Notes: generated by a model from the sequence alone, not told the origin. 64,000 bases of DNA from Meridianimaribacter flavus (GCF_004366715.1 NZ_SOQZ01000005.1:176896-240895), one strand, 5' to 3'. Positions 1-8,918 are shown, counted from the first letter of the stretch. Numbers and translations: made by a program.

Positions 1-2890
1 AATGCCATTCAGGGAGTTCGCCCAGTGTTTTGGCTTTTATTTTTATGTAACGGTATTTTTTTGGCACTTGTTTAAAGTGAAATTGTTTGATTTCTACGTT
101 TTCATTTGGAGAAATGTTTTCTGATACGCGAGGTGAATCAATAGGTGTAAATGTTTTACCATCAATGGAACCAAAACAAGCGACTTCAGTAGGATAAAAT
201 ATCCAAGAGCGTTGATCTTCCAGAAAGTTTATGGTAACCAGATTAACAAGGGTTTCTTTTCCTAAATCTACTGTTGCTATCAAATCAGTATTATGATACC
301 CTTGCCAAGTACCAGTTCTGAAATCTTGGGTTCCAAGAATACCATCAATTAAAGCATCGTTGCCACCACCATTGTATTGATTGGCGTATTCGGTTTCAAG
401 AGTAATAGAAAGGTTAGGGTCTATTTTATAAAACTTGGTTTCAACCGTTGCGCTTTTGATTTTGTTTTTTTCTGAATACACTTTTAAGTTTGTAGCTTCT
501 GAAATTGTAAAAGGCGCATCGTATAATTTGAAATCTTCATCATTCAAACTATAAAAAATGGAAGCGCTTTTATCTACATTTTCTAGAACAACTTCGGTTT
601 CACCTTTAAAAGCGACATCGCCTTTTGCAATAAAAGGTACAGGAACAACGAGATGTTCGTCAATGCTTGTATTAGGTTCTTGTCCTTCTTGACTTCCCCA
701 AACAGCTGGATTGTCGGTCATTTTAAATTCTAATGTATCACCTTCTGCAATTTCGTTGTGATAAATAAATGTTCTGTCAAGCGATTTTCCGTTGAGGTAA
801 ACATGCTCAATGTAAATGTTTTTGTCACTTAAATTGGTAGCAATAACATTAAATTGCTTACCATTTTCCATATTGATTGTGGCTTTGTCAAATAAAGGTG
901 TGCCTATAATATATTCATTACTTGCTGGCGTAACAGGATAGAATCCCATTGATGAAAATACATACCATGCGCTCATTTGTCCGCAATCTTCATTACCCGA
1001 AATACCATCAGGTGTGTTGGTGTACAATTCGGTTAAAATTTGGTGAACGCGTTCTTGAGTTTTATGCGGTTTATTTACAAAATTATAAAGGTAAGCCATG
1101 TGATGACTTGGTTCATTGCCATGTGCATATTGACCAATGAGACCTGTGATATCTACTTGATGACGTCCAGAAGTTTTGTCGTTTGCAGTAAATAACGTGT
1201 CTAATTGGGTTTCGAGTTTGTCTTTTCCTCCTAATAAATTCATAAACCCGGAAATATCTTGAGGCACATAAAAACTGTATTGCCAAGAGTTAGCTTCGGT
1301 ATAATTGAAGTTCACTTCATAAGGATCAAAAGGTGCAAACCAAGTATTTCTAAAACGACCACGCATAAATTTGGTTTCTGGGTCATAACTGTTTTTATAA
1401 TATTGCGCGCGTTCCGTATAAGTTTTGTAGTCTTCGGTTTTGTTCATGGCTTTTGCCATTTGAGCAATGGTCCAGTCGTCATAGGCATATTCCAAAGTTT
1501 TTGAAACCGATTCACTTTCTTCTTCTACAGGAATAAATCCAAATTCTTTGTAGCTTTTCAATCCTAATTTATCTCGTGTCGCACTGTGCTTCATGGCTTC
1601 AAAAGCTTTTTCGGTCTTGTACCCACGAATCCCTTTTAAGTAAGCGTCAGCAATTACAGGAACTGCGTGATAACCAATCATGCAGCCCGTGTAATTAGCG
1701 CTTAAATCCCAAATTGGCATGATGCCGCCTTCATCATATTTTGCTAAAAATGTATTGATGAAATCGTTCGTTCGGTCTTCTTCAATAATGGTGTAAAGCG
1801 GATGCGCTGCACGATAGGTATCCCAAAGCGAGAACACTGTGTAATACTCAAAATCTTTAGTTTCATGAATTTCCAAATCCATACCACGATATCTTCCATC
1901 AACATCTTGATATAAGTTTGGCGCAATCATGGTGTGATATAATGCTGTGTAAAAGTTGGTTTTGTAGTCATTATTTGTGCTTTCAACCACAATTTTTTCT
2001 AGTTGCTGCTCCCAAGTGTTTTGAGCTTCGGTTTTAATATTGTCAAAGGTTTTGTCTCCTATTTCAGTTTCCCAATTAAGTTTTGCGCCAGCTTCATCAA
2101 CTGCACTAATACCTATTTTAATATAAATAGGATCATTGTTTGGTTTTTTGAATTTTATAGCAGCCTTTTTGCTTTGGTATTTGTAGTTTTTTGAAACTTC
2201 AGTGTCATTTTCAACATAAGAAATACTTTCAATAGGTTTTGAAAAATACATGTCAAAAAACAAACGTTGGTCTGTTGCCCAAGCTTTGGAATGTCTGTAA
2301 CCTTTAATCGATTGACTATCGACCATCTGAATTTTATAGTCCAAAAGTTGGTCGCGATGGTCTAAATCTAAAATCACATATTGATTTTCAGAAGAAGGAA
2401 ATTGGTATTTATGTATACCACTTCGTTTGGAAACAGTGAGTTCTACATCAATTTCTGTAGAATCTAAATGTACTTTATAATAACCAGGTTCAGCAATTTC
2501 GTTGTCATGAGAAAAATGTGCTCTGTAACCTGATTTTCCGTTAGCTCCATTATTAAAAGCAACCTTGTTTGTTGGCATTAATAAAATGTCACCATAGTCA
2601 GAAACTCCTGTTCCGCTTAAATGTGTATGCGAAAAGCCATAGATATATTCATCTGAATAATGATATCCAGAGCAACCATCCCAACCATCAAGTCGCGTAT
2701 CTGGAGACAGTTGCATCATACCAAAAGGTATAGTTGCTCCAGGATAGGTATGGCCATGACCACCAGTACCAATAAACGGATTAACATAAGAAATTAAAGA
2801 TTTGTCTTTTTGAGCAGGTTCAAATGGTTTGTTTTCAGTGCATCCGAAAAAAAAGGATGTCAATAAAACAATAAAAAAGCAACGTTTCAT
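1..2890 (-). CDS. GH92 family alpha-mannosidase lipoprotein with C-terminal discoidin-like domain (partial, 3' end beyond window)
   Basis: The reading frame opens at the ATG at 2890-2888 and has no stop down to base 1, so at least 963 codons are present and the C-terminus is missing. The N-terminus MKRCFFIVLLTSFFFGCTEN is a lipoprotein signal with Cys17 as the likely lipidation site. GH92 signatures follow: VNPFIGTGGHGHTYPGA, GWDGCSGYHYSDEYIYGFSH and LSGTGVSDYGD near the start, then TEANSWQYSFYVPQD (around 1280-1305, with the probable acid Glu), GQYAHGNEPSHH, and GNEDCGQMSAWYVFSSMGFY (around 960-1000, with the probable base Asp). GH92 enzymes are Ca-dependent exo-alpha-mannosidases. After about residue 800 comes a region resembling an F5/8 type C (discoidin) module: DLIATVDLGKETLVNLVTI and RSWIFYPTEVACFGSIDGKT. 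It probably acts at the cell surface on mannose-rich glycans. Linkage specificity cannot be read from the sequence. Confidence 0.93.
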   Translation of the reverse strand, partial: MKRCFFIVLLTSFFFGCTENKPFEPAQKDKSLISYVNPFIGTGGHGHTYPGATIPFGMMQLSPDTRLDGWDGCSGYHYSDEYIYGFSHTHLSGTGVSDYGDILLMPTNKVAFNNGANGKSGYRAHFSHDNEIAEPGYYKVHLDSTEIDVELTVSKRSGIHKYQFPSSENQYVILDLDHRDQLLDYKIQMVDSQSIKGYRHSKAWATDQRLFFDMYFSKPIESISYVENDTEVSKNYKYQSKKAAIKFKKPNNDPIYIKIGISAVDEAGAKLNWETEIGDKTFDNIKTEAQNTWEQQLEKIVVESTNNDYKTNFYTALYHTMIAPNLYQDVDGRYRGMDLEIHETKDFEYYTVFSLWDTYRAAHPLYTIIEEDRTNDFINTFLAKYDEGGIMPIWDLSANYTGCMIGYHAVPVIADAYLKGIRGYKTEKAFEAMKHSATRDKLGLKSYKEFGFIPVEEESESVSKTLEYAYDDWTIAQMAKAMNKTEDYKTYTERAQYYKNSYDPETKFMRGRFRNTWFAPFDPYEVNFNYTEANSWQYSFYVPQDISGFMNLLGGKDKLETQLDTLFTANDKTSGRHQVDITGLIGQYAHGNEPSHHMAYLYNFVNKPHKTQERVHQILTELYTNTPDGISGNEDCGQMSAWYVFSSMGFYPVTPASNEYIIGTPLFDKATINMENGKQFNVIATNLSDKNIYIEHVYLNGKSLDRTFIYHNEIAEGDTLEFKMTDNPAVWGSQEGQEPNTSIDEHLVVPVPFIAKGDVAFKGETEVVLENVDKSASIFYSLNDEDFKLYDAPFTISEATNLKVYSEKNKIKSATVETKFYKIDPNLSITLETEYANQYNGGGNDALIDGILGTQDFRTGTWQGYHNTDLIATVDLGKETLVNLVTINFLEDQRSWIFYPTEVACFGSIDGKTFTPIDSPRVSENISPNENVEIKQFHFKQVPKKYRYIKIKAKTLGELPEWH

Positions 2891-2911
2891 GCTGAGGTAT
2901 TAAATTGGAGG

Positions 2912-2920
2912 CAAAAGATA
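2912..2920 (-). promoter_or_regulatory. Possible -7 element for the GH92 gene
   Basis: On the minus strand this reads TATCTTTTG, which is the Bacteroidota -7 box TAnnTTTG with one extra base between TA and TTTG. It lies 22 bases upstream of the GH92 start codon. No convincing -33 TTG accompanies it, so the call is weak. Confidence 0.3.
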
Positions 2921-2980
2921 CTAAATCTTAACATATAGTTAAATATAAAATGATTGAAGATAAAAGATTTTAAATTCGGT

Positions 2981-2988
2981 TATCTTTG
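2981..2988 (+). promoter_or_regulatory. -7 promoter element TATCTTTG of the metallophosphoesterase gene
   Basis: TATCTTTG is an exact match to the Bacteroidota consensus TAnnTTTG and sits 14 bases before the ATG at 3003. Transcription would start only about 8-10 bases before the coding region, giving a very short leader. The nearest -33-like TTG (2953-2955) is at a longer than usual spacing (25). Confidence 0.55.
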
Positions 2989-3002
2989 ATTAAATTTAGT
3001 TT

Positions 3003-4238
3003 ATGTCGAGATGGATTATTAGGCTTGTGATACTTTCAGCTATTATTTTGGTAGCTGAAATTTATGCTTTTCAAGCCTTAAAAACGGTTACTAAAAGTCG
3101 TGTTGTTAAATGGAGTTGGCTAGGTGTTTCTGCATTAGTTTATGCCAACTTAATATATGTAATGTTTTCTACTCCAAGAAGTTTAGGGCAAACCATGCAA
3201 TTTCAGTATGCAGTTGGCTTTATGCTTACAATTCTTATCCCAAAAGCAATATTAATTATAATGATGTTTGGCGAAGATATTGTACGAGTTATTCTAAAAC
3301 TTGTTTCAGTATTTTCAAGTGGAGAAACGCAATCTTTTGTTGGTAGGCGTGTTTTTGTTTCTAAGCTGGCTTTAGGGTTGGCAGCCATCCCATTTGCTTC
3401 ATTTTTATACGGAATTATTCAGGGAAGATATAACTACAAGGTTTTAAAATATCAATTGTCTTTTGAAGATTTACCTGAGGCTTTTGATGGTTTAACCATT
3501 ACACAGATTTCCGATATACATTCAGGGAGTTTTACCAATAAGAACAAAATACAGTATGGTGTTGATTTAATTAACGAACAAAAATCAGACATTATTCTTT
3601 TTACTGGTGATATTGTAAATAATAAGGCTGATGAAATGGATACTTGGGTTGATGTTTTTAAGCAGCTAGATGCACCAATGGGTAAGTTTTCAGTATTAGG
3701 AAATCATGATTATGGCGACTATGTTGATTGGTTAACAAATGAAGATAAGATTAACAATTTTAAAGCGGTAAAAGACATTCATCCAAAAATAGGATTTGAA
3801 TTATTACTGAATGAGAACCGTTACATAGAGAAAGACGGTCAGAAAATTGCTATTGTAGGTGTTGAAAACTGGGGAAAAGGGTTTAATCAATCAGGTGATT
3901 TGGTTAAAGCTTCCGAAGGAATAAATAAAGACGATTTTAAAATATTGCTATCTCACGATCCATCTCATTGGGAGTACATGGTAAAGAAAGACGATTTTAA
4001 TTATCAACTTACGCTTAGTGGTCACACTCATGGATTGCAGATGGGAATTGAAATTCCAGGGATTTTCAAATGGAGTCCTTCTCAGTATGTTTATAAACAA
4101 TGGGCAGGTTTATATGAAGAGTTTGGAAGATATATAAATGTTAATAGAGGTTTTGGTTATCATGCGTTTCCAGGACGAGTTGGTATATGGCCAGAAGTAA
4201 CAGTTATAGAGCTCAAAAAGGGAACAAAAAACGCTTAA
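3003..4238 (+). CDS. Membrane-anchored calcineurin-like metallophosphoesterase
   Basis: This is a 411-residue protein. The first ~135 residues contain about four hydrophobic helices (residues 3-25, 38-56, 68-90, 118-137). A metallophosphoesterase domain follows with the expected metal ligands in order: SDIHSG near residue 169 (DxH), GDIVNN near 201 (GD), GNHDY near 232 (GNHD), SHDP near 318 and SGHTHG near 338. Family members include phosphodiesterases of the YkuE type and lipid pyrophosphatases, so a lipid- or envelope-related phosphoester is a reasonable substrate guess, but nothing in the sequence fixes it. It is divergent from the GH92 gene and separated from the next gene by a structured 140-base gap, so it is probably monocistronic. 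Confidence 0.85.
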   Translation: MSRWIIRLVILSAIILVAEIYAFQALKTVTKSRVVKWSWLGVSALVYANLIYVMFSTPRSLGQTMQFQYAVGFMLTILIPKAILIIMMFGEDIVRVILKLVSVFSSGETQSFVGRRVFVSKLALGLAAIPFASFLYGIIQGRYNYKVLKYQLSFEDLPEAFDGLTITQISDIHSGSFTNKNKIQYGVDLINEQKSDIILFTGDIVNNKADEMDTWVDVFKQLDAPMGKFSVLGNHDYGDYVDWLTNEDKINNFKAVKDIHPKIGFELLLNENRYIEKDGQKIAIVGVENWGKGFNQSGDLVKASEGINKDDFKILLSHDPSHWEYMVKKDDFNYQLTLSGHTHGLQMGIEIPGIFKWSPSQYVYKQWAGLYEEFGRYINVNRGFGYHAFPGRVGIWPEVTVIELKKGTKNA

Positions 4239-4259
4239 TTGCAAGGAAATGTTATATTT

Positions 4260-4343
4260 ACTCTTAAAATTGCTTATTTTTATAAATAAGTAAGAGTGAA
4301 TCTACTAGATGATATTAGTTAAATCATACCTAAAATCATCTAG
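4260..4343 (+). repeat. Two inverted repeats (hairpins) in the intergenic region before the thioredoxin-like gene
   Basis: The first hairpin pairs ACTCTTA (4260-4266) with TAAGAGT (4291-4297) and also contains CTTATTT (4273-4279) paired with AAATAAG (4284-4290). The second pairs CTAGATGAT (4305-4313) perfectly with ATCATCTAG (4335-4343) across a 21-base loop. Neither has a clear following T-run, so these do not look like standard intrinsic terminators. They could be an mRNA 3' end of the upstream gene or a structured leader for the downstream gene. Confidence 0.5.
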
Positions 4344-4378
4344 GTTTAATAACAACATTTGACTTAAAACTTTAAAGT

Positions 4379-4675
4379 ATGTCAAAATTTGGGGAATTAA
4401 TAGATGTTAACATTCCTGTTCTGTTAGACTTTTTTACAGAATGGAATGAGCAATCCAAGGCAATGCATGCTGTGTTAAGAGACGTTGCAGCTGCTCTTGG
4501 TGATAAGGCAAAGGTCATTAAAATTGACGTTGATAAAAACAAAGAGCTTGCTGAAGCTTTAAGGGTTAAAGGCTTACCAACACTAATTATCTACAAAGGT
4601 GGTGAAATGAAATGGCGTCACAGTGGTGAGCAAGACGCTAATACTTTAATAGGTATTATTCAAGAGTATATCTAA
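4379..4675 (+). CDS. Thioredoxin-fold protein lacking the CxxC active site
   Basis: This 98-residue protein has the length and strand order of thioredoxin: PVLLDFFTEWNEQSKAM corresponds to the beta strand and active-site helix, KVIKIDVDKN to the next strand, and VKGLPTLIIYKGGE to the cis-Pro loop. The usual WCGPC is replaced by WNEQS, and the whole protein contains no cysteine. It cannot be a thiol-disulfide oxidoreductase. More likely it is a binding or chaperone-like member. The gene ends convergently on the deacetylase gene, and the two stop codons overlap by four bases (4672-4675). There is a near-match -7 box AACATTTG at 4354-4361. Confidence 0.85.
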   Translation: MSKFGELIDVNIPVLLDFFTEWNEQSKAMHAVLRDVAAALGDKAKVIKIDVDKNKELAEALRVKGLPTLIIYKGGEMKWRHSGEQDANTLIGIIQEYI

Positions 4676-5313
4676 TCAGGTATAACTATATTCTTAAAAG
4701 AAAATCCAAGATTGCTGTAGTGTTCTAAAACCTTAGGTAAAGCATATTGCAGATTTGAAGCAGCTTTGAGGCTATCATGAAAGACAATAATGCTCCCTTT
4801 TTTTGTTTTGGAGATTACATTTTCTAAACAAGCTGCATTAGATATTGTAGCATCCCAATCAAAAGACAATACATCCCACATAATAATTTTATAACCCATT
4901 TGAATTAACTCGTTAGCTTGCTTGGGTTTTATTTTTCCATAAGGAGGACGAAATAACTTAGATGTTTGTTGATGTTCTATTAAAGATTGGGTTTTTAAAA
5001 CATCGTCTATATATTCTTGTTTTTGGGTTTTCCAGCCTTTTAAATGGTTGTAGGTATGGTTACCAATGCTATGACCTTCATTGATTATATCCTGAAAAAT
5101 ATCTGGATGCTTTTCAATATTACTACCAATACAAAAGAACGTCGCTTTTGCATTGTATTGTTTTAATGTGTTTAGAGTCCAATGCGTTATTTCAGGTGTT
5201 GGACCATCATCAAAAGTGAGATAAATTGTTTTTTGTTCAGTAGGAATGTCCCAAATGTAATTTGGAAACATCTTCTTTACCACCAAAGGTGTTTTAGTAG
5301 GAGTTATTTTCAT
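4672..5313 (-). CDS. Polysaccharide deacetylase (NodB homology, CE4-like)
   Basis: This 213-residue protein has the CE4 metal and catalytic motifs: TFDDGP (Asp35/Asp36), the HxxxH metal pair in SIGNHTYNH (His86 and His90), and RPPYGKIKP near residue 117. The family removes N- or O-acetyl groups from chitin-like, peptidoglycan or other glycans. No signal peptide is visible, so the mature enzyme may be cytoplasmic or exported by another route. It starts 17 bases after the stop codon of the upstream GT117 gene on the same strand, so the two are probably co-transcribed, which would suggest a role in modifying a surface glycan or glycoprotein. Confidence 0.88.
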   Translation of the reverse strand: MKITPTKTPLVVKKMFPNYIWDIPTEQKTIYLTFDDGPTPEITHWTLNTLKQYNAKATFFCIGSNIEKHPDIFQDIINEGHSIGNHTYNHLKGWKTQKQEYIDDVLKTQSLIEHQQTSKLFRPPYGKIKPKQANELIQMGYKIIMWDVLSFDWDATISNAACLENVISKTKKGSIIVFHDSLKAASNLQYALPKVLEHYSNLGFSFKNIVIPD

Positions 5314-5330
5314 ACGAAAACCCTAACAAT

Positions 5331-8300
5331 TTATTCCATATTAAAAAGACTATCAACCGAGTCGTTTGATATAATATCTAAGTCATCCATTAAAGGCTGA
5401 TCATCATCTTCAGGTTCGTCTCCAGCAAAGTGATTGAAAAGCTTAAGATAATTGTTAAACCTTTCAGTTTCTTCTAAAGCAAAATCACCATCTTTATAAA
5501 TCACTAATATATCTACTAAAGCACGATAGCGCTCAATATCAGTAACAATTTCGTCAAGATAACGTGTTTGATTTTCAATAGATAATCCACTGTAATAGGT
5601 TAAACTTTCCTGGTATTTTTTACTTACCTTTTTAAATAGGTCTCTACCTTTTTCCACTTTGTCTACTTCGTAGTAAGCACTAATGTATGGTTCTAAAAGT
5701 GTGTAATACCCAAAAATATCAACAGGCATTTTTTCCATAGCTAAATCAGCTACTTTTTCAGCTTTATCGTACTCCTCTTCATTAATTAGTTGCTCCACCA
5801 AACGCGCAAGATTGCCTCTGTAAGTTATTCCATTCTTTCTAGATTCGGTATCATGGTATACGTTTTCGTTACCACTATTTCCCCAATCCCAAGCCATAAC
5901 TTTTTCGTACATTAATTCGCTATCTACACGTCCCATATCAAATGGGTTTGCTCTGTCAACAGGTGTTTTTATTGGCACAAGTTTGTAGCATAAACCGTCT
6001 AGTTGCAGGTAGTCTTTCATCCAGATATAATCATCGTCACCAAATGCACCTCCAGTAAAATAAATTGGACGTTCCCAATTGTTGTTAGCTACTATATCTA
6101 GCATTAGCAATCTGTTTTTATATAAAGCGCCTCCTTTTATTTCAACGTCTAAATAAGGTAGTATTTTATCAGCATCTTTAGGTTTTACGATACCATGTTC
6201 TAAAACAGAAGTTTTGTCAACAGGAACTCTAATGTGAGATGTTGGAAAATAGTTAGAGTTTAATAAATTACTTGGGTAGTAGCTAAGGTCTTCACCTTCT
6301 CGTTGAAGAATATATTTTAGCTTGTATCTAGGATCGTCACTACTTACAAAGTTCATAAAGTCTTTTATCATAAGCGTGTCTTTGGTAATTTCCCTTCTCA
6401 TGATATAGTCTCTTGTTCCAAACTTATATTGGTCATGCGTTAGTTGAGAAGGAATTGGGTCACTCTCATACGCTTTTCGTTTCATTTGATCGATATACCA
6501 ATCGGTTTGGAATAAACTTGTATTTACAACTCTTACGTCAGTTCGTATTCCTTCAATTTCTTGAGCATACCAAAGCGGGAATGTATCATTATCACCAATA
6601 GTGAATAAAATGGCATTTGGCGCACAAGATTCTAAATACTTAATAGCCATTGCATGGGCTGTTTCTCTTTCAGACCTGTCATGGTCATCCCAATTGTTTG
6701 CCGCAAGAATTCCTGGTACAAGAATTAAACACACAAGGGTTATTGATGGCGCTAAGAATTTTGAAGACGAATACTTTTTTAAGCCTTCAAAAATAGAGTA
6801 CACTCCAAAACCAATCCAAATGGCAAACACATAAAACGAACCAACAACCGAATAGTCTCTTTCTCTAGGCTCAAAAGGTCGAATGTTTGTATAGAACTGA
6901 ATTGCTAAACCTGTAAACAAGAAGAAAACTAGCATAGTCCAAAACAGTTTTTTGTCTTTACTGAGTAAAAATAAAAACCCTATAAGCCCTAAGATAAGCG
7001 GTAAGAAATAGTAGGTGTTTCGTGCTTTATTGTTTTCTACATCGCTTGGTAAGTTTTTTTGCGACATGCCTAAATGCATTTCGTCAATAAAATCAATACC
7101 ACTTATCCAGTTACCGTGTAAATCGTCATACTTTCCTTGAATATCGTCTTGTCTTCCTACAAAGTTCCACATAAAATAACGCCAATACATATAACCTAAT
7201 TGGTACTCTAACATGTATCCAGCATTTTGAAGTAATGACGGTTTTTCAATGTCTAAAAATTCTTGACCGTATCTTTTAAGGAATAAATGGTAATCTTCAT
7301 AATCAATTCTACCTTCAGCAACTTGCTGTCTAAAATCATTAACCAAAGCTCTTACTTGGTTTTCCATTTGATATTCGGGCTTGATTTTAAAATCTAGTAA
7401 GCCAGTAAACATCATATAGTTTTCGGCATGCTCTGTACTCCACATTCTTGGTAAAATAGAAGCTTGCTCAGAATTGTAGTTTTGTTTGGCGTTTTTCCAA
7501 TCGTTTACAACAATATACTTTCCAGACTTTTCGTCTTTTTCGTATTTAGGTTTATCATCAATAAAAGGTTGATTGGCATCATAACCAGTGTATTGCTCGG
7601 TAAACAATGGTCCATAGAACAAATGAGTTTCTGGGTACTGCTCTAAGTTATAATATGCTAAAAGTTCTCTGGCACTAGAAGGGTTGTTTTCGTTAATGAC
7701 AACTTGAGCATTGGCTCTAATTGGTAGCATTAACCATGAAGAAAAACCAATGATAATAAACGTTAAACAAAGAATTCCTGTGTTTAAATACTTGTAGTTT
7801 TTTTGACGTGTATATTTTAGTCCGAAATAAATAATAGCAATTAAAACAATACCAGCAATAATTGAACCTGAGTTAAAAGGTAATCCTATGCTATTTACAA
7901 AAAACAATTCCGAAGCACTAAACGCTCTCATAATGTTTGGAGCTAATAGTTTAAACACAAAAAGTAATATAGCTACTGCTACAACATTGGCAATAATGAA
8001 GTTTTTAACCGTTATTTCTTTGTAGTTTTTAAAGTAATAGATAAGTCCAATAGCAGGTATGGTCAATAATCCCATAAAGTGAACACCAAAAGACATACCT
8101 ATAACAAAAGCTATTAAAATTAACCATCTGTTACCTCTAGGAGTATTCATGTCTTGTTCCCAACGTAACCCTAACCAGAACATAATAGACATAATTAAGG
8201 CAGCCATTGCATATACTTCTGTTTCAACAGCATTAAACCAAAATGAATCGGTAAAAGTAAAAGCTAAACTCCCTACAAGAGCACTTCCTAAGATGGCAAC

Positions 8301-8693
8301 GCTTTGTTGTTTAGACAATAAAGTAGTGTCATATTCATCATTGATAGCCTCTTTTTTAGGTAGTGAAGCAACTGCTAGTTTCCTTAAAAGTAGGCTTATG
8401 GTCCAAAACATAAACAAGATTGTAAATGCACTTGCTACAGCACTCATCATATTTAACATCATACCAACTTGAGAAGGTTCAAGAGCAAACATTGAGAAAA
8501 ATGCACCCATCATTTGAAAAAATGGAGCTCCAGGAGGATGTCCAACTTGTAGCTTAGAAGAAGTTAAAATATACTCTCCAGCATCCCAAAAGCTAACTGT
8601 TGGTTCTATGGTTAGCGCATATGTAATAAGGGCTACGGTAAAAGCAAACCATCCTAAAATGGTATTCCATTTCTTGAAGTTGAAATGTGTCAT
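5331..8693 (-). CDS. GT117 family (DUF2723) integral membrane glycosyltransferase
   Basis: This is a 1120-residue protein. The N-terminus carries the DUF2723 signature: a helix, then TIEPTVSFWDAGEYILTSSK with an acidic loop, then GHPPGAPFFQMMGAFFSMFA. This arrangement is typical of GT-C fold enzymes that use lipid-linked sugar donors. About ten hydrophobic helices fill residues 1-330, a further group lies at about 575-680, and a soluble C-terminal part with helical-repeat character follows. DUF2723 is the domain of eukaryotic TMEM260, an O-mannosyltransferase now placed in GT117, so protein or surface-polymer glycosylation is the best guess. Donor and acceptor are unknown. The deacetylase gene follows 17 bases downstream. 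Confidence 0.85.
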   Translation of the reverse strand: MTHFNFKKWNTILGWFAFTVALITYALTIEPTVSFWDAGEYILTSSKLQVGHPPGAPFFQMMGAFFSMFALEPSQVGMMLNMMSAVASAFTILFMFWTISLLLRKLAVASLPKKEAINDEYDTTLLSKQQSVAILGSALVGSLAFTFTDSFWFNAVETEVYAMAALIMSIMFWLGLRWEQDMNTPRGNRWLILIAFVIGMSFGVHFMGLLTIPAIGLIYYFKNYKEITVKNFIIANVVAVAILLFVFKLLAPNIMRAFSASELFFVNSIGLPFNSGSIIAGIVLIAIIYFGLKYTRQKNYKYLNTGILCLTFIIIGFSSWLMLPIRANAQVVINENNPSSARELLAYYNLEQYPETHLFYGPLFTEQYTGYDANQPFIDDKPKYEKDEKSGKYIVVNDWKNAKQNYNSEQASILPRMWSTEHAENYMMFTGLLDFKIKPEYQMENQVRALVNDFRQQVAEGRIDYEDYHLFLKRYGQEFLDIEKPSLLQNAGYMLEYQLGYMYWRYFMWNFVGRQDDIQGKYDDLHGNWISGIDFIDEMHLGMSQKNLPSDVENNKARNTYYFLPLILGLIGFLFLLSKDKKLFWTMLVFFLFTGLAIQFYTNIRPFEPRERDYSVVGSFYVFAIWIGFGVYSIFEGLKKYSSSKFLAPSITLVCLILVPGILAANNWDDHDRSERETAHAMAIKYLESCAPNAILFTIGDNDTFPLWYAQEIEGIRTDVRVVNTSLFQTDWYIDQMKRKAYESDPIPSQLTHDQYKFGTRDYIMRREITKDTLMIKDFMNFVSSDDPRYKLKYILQREGEDLSYYPSNLLNSNYFPTSHIRVPVDKTSVLEHGIVKPKDADKILPYLDVEIKGGALYKNRLLMLDIVANNNWERPIYFTGGAFGDDDYIWMKDYLQLDGLCYKLVPIKTPVDRANPFDMGRVDSELMYEKVMAWDWGNSGNENVYHDTESRKNGITYRGNLARLVEQLINEEEYDKAEKVADLAMEKMPVDIFGYYTLLEPYISAYYEVDKVEKGRDLFKKVSKKYQESLTYYSGLSIENQTRYLDEIVTDIERYRALVDILVIYKDGDFALEETERFNNYLKLFNHFAGDEPEDDDQPLMDDLDIISNDSVDSLFNME

Positions 8694-8795
8694 ATGTGTT
8701 AAGTATTGTTGCGGGCGAATTTAATAATAAATATGATAAACACTAAGGTTTTTAAGTAAACGTTAAGGTTTTTAAATTATTTTCTTGATTTTTTT

Positions 8796-8825
8796 TTGTG
8801 CAAATGAAACTTTGTTATAAATTTG
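8796..8825 (+). promoter_or_regulatory. Promoter of tRNA-Gln (TTG-N19-TAAATTTG)
   Basis: TTG at 8796-8798, a 19-base spacer and TAAATTTG at 8818-8825 match the Bacteroidota housekeeping promoter (-33 TTG, -7 TAnnTTTG) without a mismatch. The predicted start lies about 10-13 bases before the tRNA 5' end. Confidence 0.8.
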
Positions 8826-8843
8826 CATCCTCATTTGAAATGA

Positions 8844-8916
8844 TGGCCTATGGTGTAACTGGCAACACGTCTGGTTTTGGTCCAGAAGAGTCTAGGTTCG
8901 AGCCCTAGTAGGCCAA
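8844..8916 (+). tRNA. tRNA-Gln (anticodon TTG)
   Basis: A full cloverleaf can be drawn. The acceptor stem pairs TGGCCTA (8844-8850) with TAGGCCA (8909-8915). The anticodon stem is TCTGG/CCAGA with loop TTTTGGT, which places TTG at positions 34-36. The T arm is CTAGG-TTCGAGC-CCTAG. The discriminator base is A8916 and CCA is not encoded. A promoter and a terminator flank it, so it is a single-gene transcript. Confidence 0.95.
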
Positions 8917-8918
8917 CA

